Shown here piece by piece: positions 42,453-50,969 of a stretch of 64,000 nucleotides of DNA; within the stretch, counting starts at the first letter, position 1, and each line of letters starts with the position of its first letter. The DNA is taken from contig NZ_QOIN01000036.1 of NCBI RefSeq assembly GCF_003323715.1, positions 186,001-250,000 on the forward strand. The letters run 5' to 3'. Below the pieces are notes generated by a model. The model saw nothing but the letters and a program-made list of their open reading frames with translations, had not been told where the DNA came from and ran no database searches. The position numbers were made by a program, and so were the translations under genes. The DNA comes from Streptomyces diacarni. Lineage in GTDB: Bacteria; Actinomycetota; Actinomycetes; Streptomycetales; Streptomycetaceae.

Positions 42453-42898
42453 GGTGGCAGGTGTGGCGGGTCGCCACGGCCCCGCAGCGGCCGGCGCTGT
42501 CCCTCGCGGTGCTGGCGCGGGCCGCCGACGTCGGCGCGGTGCGCCACGAGGTGGCCGCGCACTGCACGCGGTGGGGCGCGCCGCGTGCGGTGGCCGACGC
42601 GGCGGCGCTCTGTGTCGGCGAGTTGCTCGCCAATGTCGTCGTGCACGTGGGGGAGGCGGCTCCGGCGACCGTACGGGTCGTGTGGTGCGGCGGTGGGCGG
42701 CTGCGGATCGCGGTCAGCGATTCCGACCCGCGTCCGCTGCCTGTGCTGCTGGCCGCCGCGCCGGAGGCCGAGTCCGGCAGGGGGGTCGCTCTGATCGAGG
42801 CGTTCGCGCTGCGCTGGGGTGTGGAGCAGGGGGCTTACACGAAGACGGTGTGGTGCGAGTTGAGTGCCACGTGTCCGCCGGGCGGGAGCTGTTGTTGA
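42449..42898 (+). CDS. RsbW-like ATP-binding (HATPase) protein
   Basis: A 149-residue GHKL ATPase of the anti-sigma/RsbW-like type that is abundant in streptomycetes. The N-box is ALCVGELLANVVVHV (residues 52-66), G1 is AVSDSDPRPLP and G2 is ESGRGVALIEAFA. The length and lack of other domains fit stand-alone regulatory kinases that may phosphorylate or bind an antagonist. It overlaps the upstream small gene by 4 bases. Its partner is probably encoded elsewhere. Confidence 0.85.
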   Translation: MRWQVWRVATAPQRPALSLAVLARAADVGAVRHEVAAHCTRWGAPRAVADAAALCVGELLANVVVHVGEAAPATVRVVWCGGGRLRIAVSDSDPRPLPVLLAAAPEAESGRGVALIEAFALRWGVEQGAYTKTVWCELSATCPPGGSCC

Positions 42899-42997
42899 CA
42901 GGTGTTATCGCCGCGCCCACTCTTAGCTGCGCCGTGTACATGCCATCTTCACCTCGACTGGGTGGCATACGGCCCCGAGACGGTGAGGGAGTGGCGC

Positions 42998-43060
42998 ATG
43001 GCAGCCCAGCGGTCCTGTGACGGCGTCAGTAGGCGGACGGTACTGGCAGGGGTCCGGGGG
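42998..43060 (+). other. Displaced Tat signal start of the metallophosphoesterase
   Basis: ATG at 42998, preceded by GAGGGAG, opens a frame reading MAAQRSCDGVSRRTVLAGV, a twin-arginine signal start. Removing one base in the CCGGGGG run near 43050 joins it exactly to the downstream frame, giving TVLAGVGGVGAAAVLGGG. See the next entry. Confidence 0.7.
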
Positions 43061-44102
43061 AGTGGGCGCGGCCGCCGTGCTGGGCGGCGGCGCCGTGGCG
43101 CAGCCGGCGTGGGCCGCCGCGCCCGCCGCCGAGAAGCTGCCGCTGCCCGACAAGGCCGAGCTGACCGTGCTGCTGACCGGGGACGCCGGTACCGGCGGGG
43201 ACGGTCAGTGGGCCGTCGCCGACGCGGCCCGCGCGCTGTGCGAGCGGCGCGGGGTGGACCTGGCGATCGGGCTCGGGGACAACATCTACGAGAACGGCCC
43301 CGAGAGCGACACGGACGACGAGTTCCAGAGCAAGTTCGAGCGGCCCAACACGGGGATCGACGTGCCCTGGCTGATGGTGCTGGGCAACCACGACACCAGC
43401 GGGATCATCCCGGGCAGCGGCGGGTGGCCTTCGCGGGGCGACCACGAGGTGGCCTACCACCGGCACTCGGCGCGCTGGTACATGCCGGACCGGCACTACA
43501 CGGTCGCCGTCCCGGCCGGGAGCGGCGAACCCGTGGCCGAGTTCTTCGCCGTGGACACCACTCCGCTGTCCTCCTACGTGCTCCAGACCGACCCGGAGTA
43601 CTACTGGGACGGGCCTTTCGCCCGCAGGCAGCGCGCCTGGCTGGAGAAGTCGCTCGCGGCCTCCCGCGCCCGCTGGAAGTTCGTCTTCGCCCACCACCCG
43701 CTGCGCAACAACGGCACGCACCGCAACGCGGGGGAGTACGAGGGCGTCTCCTGCGGCGACTACCTCAGCGGAAAACACGTCGAGGAGCTGTACGAGGAGG
43801 TGGTCGTGGGCCGGGCGGAGTTCCTGCTGGCCGGGCACGACCACTCCCTGCAGATCCTCGACACGGCCGGCACCTACCGGGGTACGCAGCAGATCGTGTG
43901 CGGTGCCGCGGCGAAGACCTCGGGGCGGGCGGACGAGCCGAGCAACAAGGCGTTCTGGGAGGCCTACGACAGCCTCGGTTTCATGCTGCTGACCGTCAAC
44001 GCGCGGCAGGTCGTCATCGACGCCTACACCGTCGACCCGGGCACGCACGAATACAGCCACGCTTACCAGCACATCCGCACGGAGCGGCTGCCCGCCGCCT
44101 GA
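43017..44102 (+). CDS. Metallophosphoesterase (acid-phosphatase-like), signal peptide frameshifted
   Basis: The readable frame codes 361 residues. Calcineurin-like motifs are in order: GDAG (D/H-x-G region), GLGDNIYENG, LGNHD, FAHHPL and AGHDHSLQ, which together bind the dinuclear metal centre of purple-acid-phosphatase-like enzymes. The first 20 residues in this frame (from a GTG without a ribosome-binding site) are nonsense for export. The real Tat signal sits in the preceding frame and is separated by a single extra base in a G-rich run. Either the gene is frameshifted in this strain, producing no exported enzyme, or the base is a sequencing error. Confidence 0.8.
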   Translation: MTASVGGRYWQGSGGVGAAAVLGGGAVAQPAWAAAPAAEKLPLPDKAELTVLLTGDAGTGGDGQWAVADAARALCERRGVDLAIGLGDNIYENGPESDTDDEFQSKFERPNTGIDVPWLMVLGNHDTSGIIPGSGGWPSRGDHEVAYHRHSARWYMPDRHYTVAVPAGSGEPVAEFFAVDTTPLSSYVLQTDPEYYWDGPFARRQRAWLEKSLAASRARWKFVFAHHPLRNNGTHRNAGEYEGVSCGDYLSGKHVEELYEEVVVGRAEFLLAGHDHSLQILDTAGTYRGTQQIVCGAAAKTSGRADEPSNKAFWEAYDSLGFMLLTVNARQVVIDAYTVDPGTHEYSHAYQHIRTERLPAA

Positions 44103-44197
44103 CCGGTCCGCCCCTGGCACGGCAGGGCACGCCAGCCGTCGGCACCGCCCGGCCGCCGGATTCACACTTCGTCATCCACTGCGCATAGGTTGACCGG

Positions 44198-45946
44198 ATG
44201 GTGGACGGGACGCGGGCGACGGCCGGACAAGGTGCGGCATCCCGAGAAGGCGCGGCATCCCGAGAAGGCGCGGCATCCGGACAAGACGCGGCATCCGAGC
44301 AGCCGACAGCGGCGGCGGGGGCGGCTCCCGCGCGCCCTGGGCTGGCGCGGTCTTCGCTGGTGATGGCCGCGGGCACCGTCGTCTCGCGGGCCACCGGGCT
44401 CGTCCGGCAGGTGCTCCAGGCCGCCGCGCTCGGCACCGGGCTGCTCGCCAGCACCTACAACACGGCCAACACCGTGCCCACGAGCCTCTACACGCTGCTG
44501 ATCGGAGGCGCGCTCAACGCGGTGCTGGTGCCGCAGCTCGTACGGGCGCGCGCCACCCACCGCGACGGCGGGGCGGCGTACGAGCAGCGGCTGGTCACCC
44601 TCGTCGTCACCGTGCTCGCCGTCGGCACGCTGCTCGCCGTGTGGGCCGCGCCCGGCATCGTCGGCCTCTACATGCGGGACACGCCCGCCAACCACGAGGC
44701 GTTCGAACTGACCGTCGTCTTCGCCAGGTTCCTGCTGCCTCAGATCTTCTTCTACGGACTGTTCGGGATGCTGGGCCAGGTGCTCAACGCGCGCGAGAGA
44801 TTCGGCGCGATGATGTGGACGCCGATCCTCAACAACGCCGTGCTCATCGCCATGTTCGGCGCCTATCTGACCATGATGACCGTGCCGGACCGCGTCGCCG
44901 ACATCACCGCGGGCCAGGTGCGGCTCCTCGGCCTCGGCACCACCGCGGGCATCGCCCTCCAGGCGGTGGCTCTGATCCCGTTCGTGCGCGCGGCCGGCTT
45001 CCGCTTCCGGCCGCGCTTCGACTGGCGCGGCACCGGGCTCGGCAGCAGCGCGCACGCCGCCAAGTGGACGCTGCTGTTCGTGCTGGCCAACCAGGTCTCG
45101 CTGACCGTCGTCACCAACTACGCCAACGCGGCCGACCAACAACTCCCGCACGCGGGCGCCGGATACTCCGCCTACACCTACGCGCAGACCATCTGGATGC
45201 TGCCCCAGTCCGTCATCACCGTCTCCCTGGTGACCGCGCTGCTGCCGCGCATGAGCCTGGCCGTGGCCGAGGGACGCCTCGCCGACCTGCGCGGCCAACT
45301 GACGCGCGCGCTGCGGCTGACCGGCGCGCTCATCGTCCCCCTCGCCTTCCTCTTCCTCGCGCTGGGGCCGCAGCTCGCCGCGCTGCTGTTCGCCCACGGC
45401 GCCGCCGACGCGGAGTCCGCGCACCCGCTGGGGCAGATGCTCCAGACCTTCGGGCTCGGGCTGATCCCGTTCTCGGCGCAGTACCTGCTGCTGCGCGGCT
45501 TCTACGCCTTCGAGGACACCCGGACGCCGTTTTGGGCGGCCTCCTTCATCGCGGCCGTGAACATCGCCCTGGCCACCGCCTGCCATCTGCTGCTGCCCGC
45601 GCGCTGGGCGGTGACCGGAATGGCCGCAGGCTACGCGCTCTCCTACGCCGCCGGACTGCTGCTCACCGCCTGGCTGCTGCGCCGCCGCCTGGCCGCGCCC
45701 CTGGACCCCGGCCGGCGCCTGATCCGCTGCTACGGCCTGCTGGTGGTGGCCGCGGCCGTCGCGGCGGGGCTCGCCCGGGTGACGTCGGACGCGGCCGCGC
45801 ACGCGCTGGGTGAGGGTACGGGCCCGACCGCCGCGGCACTCGGCGCGGGCACACTGGTGCTCGCGCTCGGCTACCTCGGGCTGGGACGGCTGCTGCGCGT
45901 ACCGGAACTGCGCGGCCTCGCGGGCCGTTTGCGGGGGCGGGGCTGA
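44198..45946 (+). CDS. murJ: MurJ/MviN-family lipid II flippase
   Basis: A 582-residue membrane protein with about 14 transmembrane segments. The MurJ/MviN signatures are visible: SSLVMAAGTVVSRATGLVRQVLQAAALG (residues 52-79), LNAVLVPQLVR, VLNARERFGAMMWTPILNN and LLLRGFYAFEDTRTPFW. The family flips peptidoglycan lipid precursors across the membrane. The first 45 residues are a variable Ala/Ser/Gly tail built from an 18-bp tandem repeat. TAGGTT ends 6 bases before the ATG, suggesting a leaderless mRNA. Streptomyces usually carries several paralogues, so this may not be the essential copy. Confidence 0.88.
   Translation: MVDGTRATAGQGAASREGAASREGAASGQDAASEQPTAAAGAAPARPGLARSSLVMAAGTVVSRATGLVRQVLQAAALGTGLLASTYNTANTVPTSLYTLLIGGALNAVLVPQLVRARATHRDGGAAYEQRLVTLVVTVLAVGTLLAVWAAPGIVGLYMRDTPANHEAFELTVVFARFLLPQIFFYGLFGMLGQVLNARERFGAMMWTPILNNAVLIAMFGAYLTMMTVPDRVADITAGQVRLLGLGTTAGIALQAVALIPFVRAAGFRFRPRFDWRGTGLGSSAHAAKWTLLFVLANQVSLTVVTNYANAADQQLPHAGAGYSAYTYAQTIWMLPQSVITVSLVTALLPRMSLAVAEGRLADLRGQLTRALRLTGALIVPLAFLFLALGPQLAALLFAHGAADAESAHPLGQMLQTFGLGLIPFSAQYLLLRGFYAFEDTRTPFWAASFIAAVNIALATACHLLLPARWAVTGMAAGYALSYAAGLLLTAWLLRRRLAAPLDPGRRLIRCYGLLVVAAAVAAGLARVTSDAAAHALGEGTGPTAAALGAGTLVLALGYLGLGRLLRVPELRGLAGRLRGRG
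44229..44299. repeat. 18-bp tandem repeat in murJ
   Basis: Four copies of a unit like AAGGCGCGGCATCCCGAG, the last two diverged, encode repeated GAASRE in the cytoplasmic N-terminal tail. Because 18 is divisible by three, copy changes keep the frame. Confidence 0.75.
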
Positions 45947-46079
45947 ACAGCGCCCGTGGGAGTGCGGCCGACGGGGCTCGAACGGGGGTCCGTAGGGTGG
46001 CGAGCCGACAGGGCGGGACAGCGCCCTGCACGGAACGCGGTGCCGGCCGCCTTCCGGGGGCAGACACGAAAGGGCCGAG

Positions 46080-47054
46080 ATGACCGCTGACCACCCCGTG
46101 GCCGTGCTGGGCGAATGCGTCGCCGACGCCTTCGTGGCACCGCGCACCACCCCGCCCTCCCCCGCGGCCGAGTCCCCGGCACCGCTCACGTTGGACGTCC
46201 ACCCCGGCGGGGGGCCCGCCAACACCGCGGTGGCGCTGGCCCGGCTGGGCACGCCCACCCGGTTTCTGGGACGGCTCTCGCACGACGTGTTCGGAAGGCT
46301 GTTCTCCGACCACCTCGCCGGCTCGGGCGTCGACCTGAGCCACGCGGTGCACGCGGCCGAACCCAGCACCCTCGCCGTCGCCGACCTGGCCGACGACGGC
46401 AGCGCCGACTACTCCTTCCACGCGCAGCAGACAGCCGACTGGCAGTGGACCGACGAGGAGCTGGCCCGCGCCGCCGACGCGCCGACGACCTGCCTGCACA
46501 CCGGCTCCCTCGCCCTCGTCCAGCAGCCGGGCGGCGCCGCCGTCGAGCGCCTGCTGGCACGCGTGGGGCAGCGCGCCACCGTCTCCCTCGACCCCAACGT
46601 GCGGCCGCTGCTGGTCGATCCCGCCGTCTACCGCGAGGCGCTGCCCCGCTGGTGCGCGCTCGCCGACATCCTGCGCCTCTCCGACGACGACCTGGGCCAC
46701 CTGCGCCCCGGCGCCACTCCGCGGGAGGCCGCGGACGCCTTCCACGCCGAGGGCACCGAGCTGGTGGTGGTCACCCTCGGCGGAGACGGCGTCATGGCCT
46801 CCCTCCGTGGCGAGAAGATCCAGGTTGCCGCGCCCACGACCCACGTGGTGGACACGGTCGGCGCGGGTGACTCCTTCATGGCGGGCTTCCTGCACTCCCT
46901 CCACGCCGTGGGAGCCCTCGGCGGCCGCCTGGAGGCGCTCACCCCGGAGCAGGTGCGCGACGCGCTGGCGTGGGGGGTGCGGGTGGCCGCGGCCGTCGTC
47001 GCCGTCCGCGGCGCGAACCCGCCCTGGGCGGCGGACCTGGACGGCGAGCGCTGA
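46080..47054 (+). CDS. PfkB-family carbohydrate kinase
   Basis: A 324-residue ribokinase/fructokinase-like enzyme. VLGECVADAF at the N-terminus, the sugar-binding GGGPANTAVALARLG (residues 43-57), and the catalytic DTVGAGDSFMAGF near residue 260 with the Asp base are all present. The overall family resembles fructokinases, but substrate residues cannot be judged. Its stop lies 2 bases from the end of the convergent Nudix gene, leaving no room for a terminator between them. Confidence 0.88.
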   Translation: MTADHPVAVLGECVADAFVAPRTTPPSPAAESPAPLTLDVHPGGGPANTAVALARLGTPTRFLGRLSHDVFGRLFSDHLAGSGVDLSHAVHAAEPSTLAVADLADDGSADYSFHAQQTADWQWTDEELARAADAPTTCLHTGSLALVQQPGGAAVERLLARVGQRATVSLDPNVRPLLVDPAVYREALPRWCALADILRLSDDDLGHLRPGATPREAADAFHAEGTELVVVTLGGDGVMASLRGEKIQVAAPTTHVVDTVGAGDSFMAGFLHSLHAVGALGGRLEALTPEQVRDALAWGVRVAAAVVAVRGANPPWAADLDGER

Positions 47055-47056
47055 GT

Positions 47057-47473
47057 TCACAGCACCAGCGGTACGACGTGGTCCCGGATGGCCGGGGCCA
47101 GCCTCACGTCCTTGCCGTCCGTCCAGCGCAGCGCCGCGATCTCGGCCGCGGCGCGGGGCGGCTCGTCCAGGGCCGCGCGGAAGACGACCAGGCGCATCGG
47201 CACCCCCTCCAGCGCCGCGGTCGCCCGTATCTCGGTGAGCGGGGCGACCGCCCTGGGGACGACGCCCAGTTCCTCGTCCAATTCCCGTACGAGAGCCGCG
47301 TGCAGGGCCTCACCGGGCTCGGGCTTGCCGCCGGGCAGGTAGAAGAGGTCGGGGGCCGCCGTCTTGCTGACCACCAGCAGGCGGCCGTCCACGACGACGG
47401 CCGCCGCCGAGACGAGCAGCTCGGCGGCGGCTTCTCCGGGCTGCGGCGCGTACCGGTTCTGGGTGTCGTCCAT
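47057..47473 (-). CDS. Nudix hydrolase
   Basis: A 138-residue Nudix enzyme hydrolysing a nucleoside-diphosphate-linked compound. The Nudix box GKPEPGEALHAALVRELDEELGV fits Gx5Ex7REUxEExGU exactly, at about residues 49-71. It is single-domain, so the substrate is undetermined. It lies 37 bases after the KAS III gene in the same direction and may be cotranscribed. Confidence 0.9.
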   Translation of the reverse strand: MDDTQNRYAPQPGEAAAELLVSAAAVVVDGRLLVVSKTAAPDLFYLPGGKPEPGEALHAALVRELDEELGVVPRAVAPLTEIRATAALEGVPMRLVVFRAALDEPPRAAAEIAALRWTDGKDVRLAPAIRDHVVPLVL

Positions 47474-47510
47474 GGCCGGATCGTCGCAGGGGGCGCCGGA
47501 CGAAGAGGTC

Positions 47511-48476
47511 TCAGGGGCAGTGCACCACCTGGCCCGCCCACGACATGCCGCCGCCGAAGCTGAGCAGCAGCACCGGAGCGCCCGGCTCCAGCTCGCGGCG
47601 CTCGACCAGCTTGGACAGGGCGAGCGGGACGGAGGCGGCCGAGGTGTTGCCGGAGTCGACCACGTCGCGGCCGATCACCACGTCCTCGGCCAGGTCGAGT
47701 CGGCCCAGCGCGGCCTCGATCAGGCGCAGGTTGGCCTGGTGGGTGACCACGCCGGCCAGGTCGCCCGGCGCCAGCCCCGCCCGCTCGCAGGCGCGGCGGG
47801 CCAGCGCGGGCAGTTCGGCCGTGGCCCAGCGGAAGACGGCGGGGCCCTCCTGGGCGAAGCGCGGCTGCCAGGCGTCCAGCAGCCGCACCATGTCGCCCCG
47901 CGAGGGGTCCGAGCCCCACTCGACGGGCCCGATGCCGTTCCGGCCCTCGTCCGCCGCGCTGTCCGGCTGGGCGCTGACGACGGCTGCGCCCGCGCCGTCC
48001 GCCAGCAGGATGCAGGTGCTGCGGTCACTCCAGTCGGTGATGTCCGACATCTTCTCCGCGCCGATCACCAGGGCGTGCCGCGCGGCGCCCGCGGCCACCG
48101 AGTGGCTTGCGGAGGCGAGCGCCGTACAGAATCCGGCGCAGCCGTTGTTGAGGTCGTAGGCGACGGGGGAGGGGATCTCCAGGCGGCGTGCCACCTGCGC
48201 GGCGGTGCTCGGGCAGCGGTCCCGCGCGGAGCACGTGGCGACGACGACCATGCCGATGTCCCAGGGTGCCAGTCCCGCAGCGGCCAGCGCCTTGCCCGCC
48301 GCCGCGGTCGCCATGTCGGCGACGGTCTCGTCCTCGGCGGCGATGCGCCGGGTGGCGATGCCGGTGCGCTGGCGTATCCACGCGTCGTTCGTGTCGACCA
48401 GCTCCGCCAGGTCGTCGTTGGTGAGGACGCGCTCCGGCTGATAGTGGCCCAGCGCTGCGATACGGGTTCCCGGCAC
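47511..48476 (-). CDS. 3-oxoacyl-ACP synthase III (FabH-like)
   Basis: A 321-residue KAS III-type condensing enzyme that would join an acyl-CoA starter to malonyl-ACP. The catalytic triad is C113 (NNGCAGF), H246 (VTHQANLRL) and N277 (GNTSAAS). The C-terminal FGGGMSWAG loop is conserved. The GTG start follows GAGGAGAA. No other fatty-acid or polyketide genes are adjacent, so it is a stand-alone paralogue. It has a consensus promoter with an embedded palindrome and a divergent TetR gene, indicating regulated expression. Confidence 0.9.
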   Translation of the reverse strand: MPGTRIAALGHYQPERVLTNDDLAELVDTNDAWIRQRTGIATRRIAAEDETVADMATAAAGKALAAAGLAPWDIGMVVVATCSARDRCPSTAAQVARRLEIPSPVAYDLNNGCAGFCTALASASHSVAAGAARHALVIGAEKMSDITDWSDRSTCILLADGAGAAVVSAQPDSAADEGRNGIGPVEWGSDPSRGDMVRLLDAWQPRFAQEGPAVFRWATAELPALARRACERAGLAPGDLAGVVTHQANLRLIEAALGRLDLAEDVVIGRDVVDSGNTSAASVPLALSKLVERRELEPGAPVLLLSFGGGMSWAGQVVHCP

Positions 48477-48553
48477 GGTGCAGTTCTCCTCACGGAAGGG
48501 GATGTGGCCGGTGGCCGCCCGCGCGGGGGCGCGGCAGGCCGACCGGTGGCGGG

Positions 48554-48582
48554 AATATAGCAACCGACCGATCGGAAGTTAA
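48554..48582 (-). promoter_or_regulatory. KAS III promoter with embedded TetR-type palindrome
   Basis: Minus-strand -35 TTAACT (48582-48577), a 17-base spacer and -10 TATATT (48559-48554) form one of the best promoters in the window. The spacer contains the perfect palindrome CCGATCGG (48568-48575), a likely site for the divergently encoded TetR. Confidence 0.65.
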
Positions 48583-48609
48583 ATGCGCCCGGGTGGCTAC
48601 GATGGGCGC

Positions 48610-49230
48610 ATGAGCCCACGCAAGTCCGTCGCCGAGGCGCGCAGAACGCGCGAGCGCATCATCGAGCGCAGTGTCGCCATCGGCTCCGTCGAAGGACTGG
48701 AGGGGCTGACCATCGGCCGGCTGGCCACCGACCTGGGCATGAGCAAGGCCGGCGTCCTGGGCCACTTCGGCTCCAAACAGGCGCTGCAACTCGCCGCCCT
48801 GCACGGCGCCTCCGAGCTGTTCACCCAGCTGGTGTGGGAGCCGGTCGCCGCACTGCGCCCCGGGCTGGTACGGCTGCGGGCCTGCAGCGAGGCGTGGATC
48901 CGCTACCTGGTCAGCGAGCGCACCGCCTTCCCCGGCGGCTGCCTGTTCACCGCCGCCTCCGTCGAGTTCGACGCGCGCGGCGGGCCCGTGCACGACACGG
49001 TGGCACGCTTCATGCTGCGCGGCAGACGGCTGCTCGTGAACGACCTGCGCATCGCCGTCGAGGCCGGGGAGCTGCCCGGCGACCTCGACCCCGAACAGCT
49101 CGCCTTCGAGATACACGGCCTCTACATGGCGCTCAACCAGGAGCACCAGCTCTTCGCGGACGCCACGGCGCCCGTCAGGACCCGCCGCGCCCTCGACCGC
49201 CTGCTGGGCCCGGCACCGCCGCACGGCTGA
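48610..49230 (+). CDS. TetR-family transcriptional regulator
   Basis: A 206-residue TetR repressor. The helix-turn-helix spans residues 12-58 (RRTRERIIERSVAIGSVEGL, then TIGRLATDLGMSKAGVLGHF). The C-terminal half is a TetR_C ligand-binding domain (FPGGCLFTAASVEFDARGGP). TACGAT ends 6 bases before the ATG, so the transcript is probably leaderless. It is encoded divergently from the KAS III gene and probably represses it in response to an acyl ligand (inference). Confidence 0.88.
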   Translation: MSPRKSVAEARRTRERIIERSVAIGSVEGLEGLTIGRLATDLGMSKAGVLGHFGSKQALQLAALHGASELFTQLVWEPVAALRPGLVRLRACSEAWIRYLVSERTAFPGGCLFTAASVEFDARGGPVHDTVARFMLRGRRLLVNDLRIAVEAGELPGDLDPEQLAFEIHGLYMALNQEHQLFADATAPVRTRRALDRLLGPAPPHG

Positions 49231-49280
49231 ACACGAACCTGCCGGGCGCGGGTCGTCACATCGCGGGCGGGCCCGGGGCC

Positions 49281-50951
49281 TCACGCCACAGGCCGCGCCC
49301 GCTCCACGAGCGCCTCCAGGTCCGCGCCCGAGGGCAGGGTCCCGAACGCGGCACCCCAGTCGCCGCCCAGCCGGGAGGCGCAGAACGCGTCGGCGACCTC
49401 GGGCGGCGCGAAGCGCACCAGCAGCGAGCCCTGGAGGACCAGCGTCATCCGCTCCACGAGCCGCCGCGCCCTCGCCTCGATGCCCTCCAGATCCGCGAGC
49501 CGGGTGAACACGTCCTTGACGGCCGCGTCGAGCCGGTGGTCGGCACCGTGCGCCCGGCCGATCTCGCCGAGGAAGGCGTCCAGCGACCCGGGCGAGCGCT
49601 GGAGCGCGCGCAGCACGTCCAGCGCCTGCACGTTGCCCGAGCCCTCCCACAGCGAGTTGAGCGGCGACTCGCGCAGCAGGCCCGGCATCGGCGACTCCTC
49701 CACGTAGCCGTTGCCGCCCAGGCACTCCAGCGCCTCACCCGCCAGCGGCACACACCGCTTGGTCACCCAGTACTTCGCCGCCGGCAGCGCAAGCCGCAGG
49801 AACGCGCGCTCGGACGCGGCCCGCTCGCCGCCGCCCGCCACGCTGTCGTGCGCCGCCGCCAGCCGCAGCGCCAGCGTCGTGGCCGCCTCCGACTCCAGCG
49901 CCAGGTCGGCCAGCACGTTGCGCATCAGCGGCTGCTCCACGAGCGGCCTGCCGAACACTGAGCGGTGCCCCGCGTGGTGGACGGCCTGTGCCACGGCCTG
50001 GCGCATCAGCGCCGCCGAGCCCGTCACGCAGTCCAGCCGGGTGGCCGCCACCATCTCGAGGATGGTCGCCACCCCGCGCCCCTCCTCGCCCACGCGGCGC
50101 GCCCACGTCGTCCCGTCGAACTCGACCTCGCTGGAGGCGTTCGAGCGGTTGCCCAGCTTGTCCTTGAGCCGCTGGATGCGGAAACCGTTGCGGGTGCCGT
50201 CCGGCAGCACGCGGGGCACCAGGAAACAGGTCAGCCCCCCGGAGGCCTGCGCCAGCACCAGGAAGACGTCCGACATCGGCGCGGAACAGAACCACTTGTG
50301 GCCCAGCAGCGTGTACTCGGCGCCGCTCGCCCCCGCGCCGGTCAGCGGGGTCGCCTCCGTCGTGTTGGCCCGTACGTCGCTGCCGCCCTGCTTCTCCGTC
50401 ATGCCCATCCCCGCGATGGCGCCCCGCTTGGCGCTCGCGGGACGGTCCAGGCCGTAGTCGTAGCGGCGGGAGGTCAGCAGCGGTTCCCACTCGGCGGCCA
50501 GCGCCGGATCCTGGCGCAGCGCCGGCACCGCCGCGTGCGTCATCGAGACCGGGCAACCGTGCCCCGGCTCCACTTGCGACCACACCAGGAAGGCGGCGCT
50601 GCGCCGCAGCTGCCCGTCGGGGCGCGAGAACGGGTCCGTCAGCCCCGCGCCCACCGCCCGCTCCATCAGCTGGTGCCAGGCCGGGTGGAAGTCCACCTCG
50701 TCGACGCGGTGCCCGAACCTGTCGTGGGTGCGCAGCACCGGAGGGTTCGCGTTGGCCTGCCTGCCCCACTCCTGCGCCTGCGCGGAACCGGCCGCCCGGC
50801 CCAGCTCGGACAGCTCGGCGCGCACCTCCTCGGCGCGCTCGGGGGCCACGTGGCGGGCCACGCCCTCGGCGAGCGCGGAGTCGGCCGTGAAGACGTCGTA
50901 GTCGACCAGCGGCGAGGCCTGATTGGTCACGGTGTGAGTCGAGGGTGGCAT
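49281..50951 (-). CDS. AidB-like acyl-CoA dehydrogenase
   Basis: A 556-residue flavoprotein of the acyl-CoA dehydrogenase superfamily, AidB branch. MTEKQGGSDVRANTTEA is the FAD/substrate loop, WFCSAPMSDVFLVLAQ follows, and ECLGGNGYVEESPMPGLLRE with LWEGSGNVQALDVLRAL is diagnostic for the AidB/adaptive-response group. In E. coli AidB binds DNA and is linked to alkylation damage. ATG is the first in-frame start, and only 18 bases separate it from the divergent BrkB-type gene. TAACGT ends 7 bases before it. Confidence 0.88.
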   Translation of the reverse strand: MPPSTHTVTNQASPLVDYDVFTADSALAEGVARHVAPERAEEVRAELSELGRAAGSAQAQEWGRQANANPPVLRTHDRFGHRVDEVDFHPAWHQLMERAVGAGLTDPFSRPDGQLRRSAAFLVWSQVEPGHGCPVSMTHAAVPALRQDPALAAEWEPLLTSRRYDYGLDRPASAKRGAIAGMGMTEKQGGSDVRANTTEATPLTGAGASGAEYTLLGHKWFCSAPMSDVFLVLAQASGGLTCFLVPRVLPDGTRNGFRIQRLKDKLGNRSNASSEVEFDGTTWARRVGEEGRGVATILEMVAATRLDCVTGSAALMRQAVAQAVHHAGHRSVFGRPLVEQPLMRNVLADLALESEAATTLALRLAAAHDSVAGGGERAASERAFLRLALPAAKYWVTKRCVPLAGEALECLGGNGYVEESPMPGLLRESPLNSLWEGSGNVQALDVLRALQRSPGSLDAFLGEIGRAHGADHRLDAAVKDVFTRLADLEGIEARARRLVERMTLVLQGSLLVRFAPPEVADAFCASRLGGDWGAAFGTLPSGADLEALVERARPVA

Positions 50952-50969
50952 GGCAGATACGTTAAAGAC

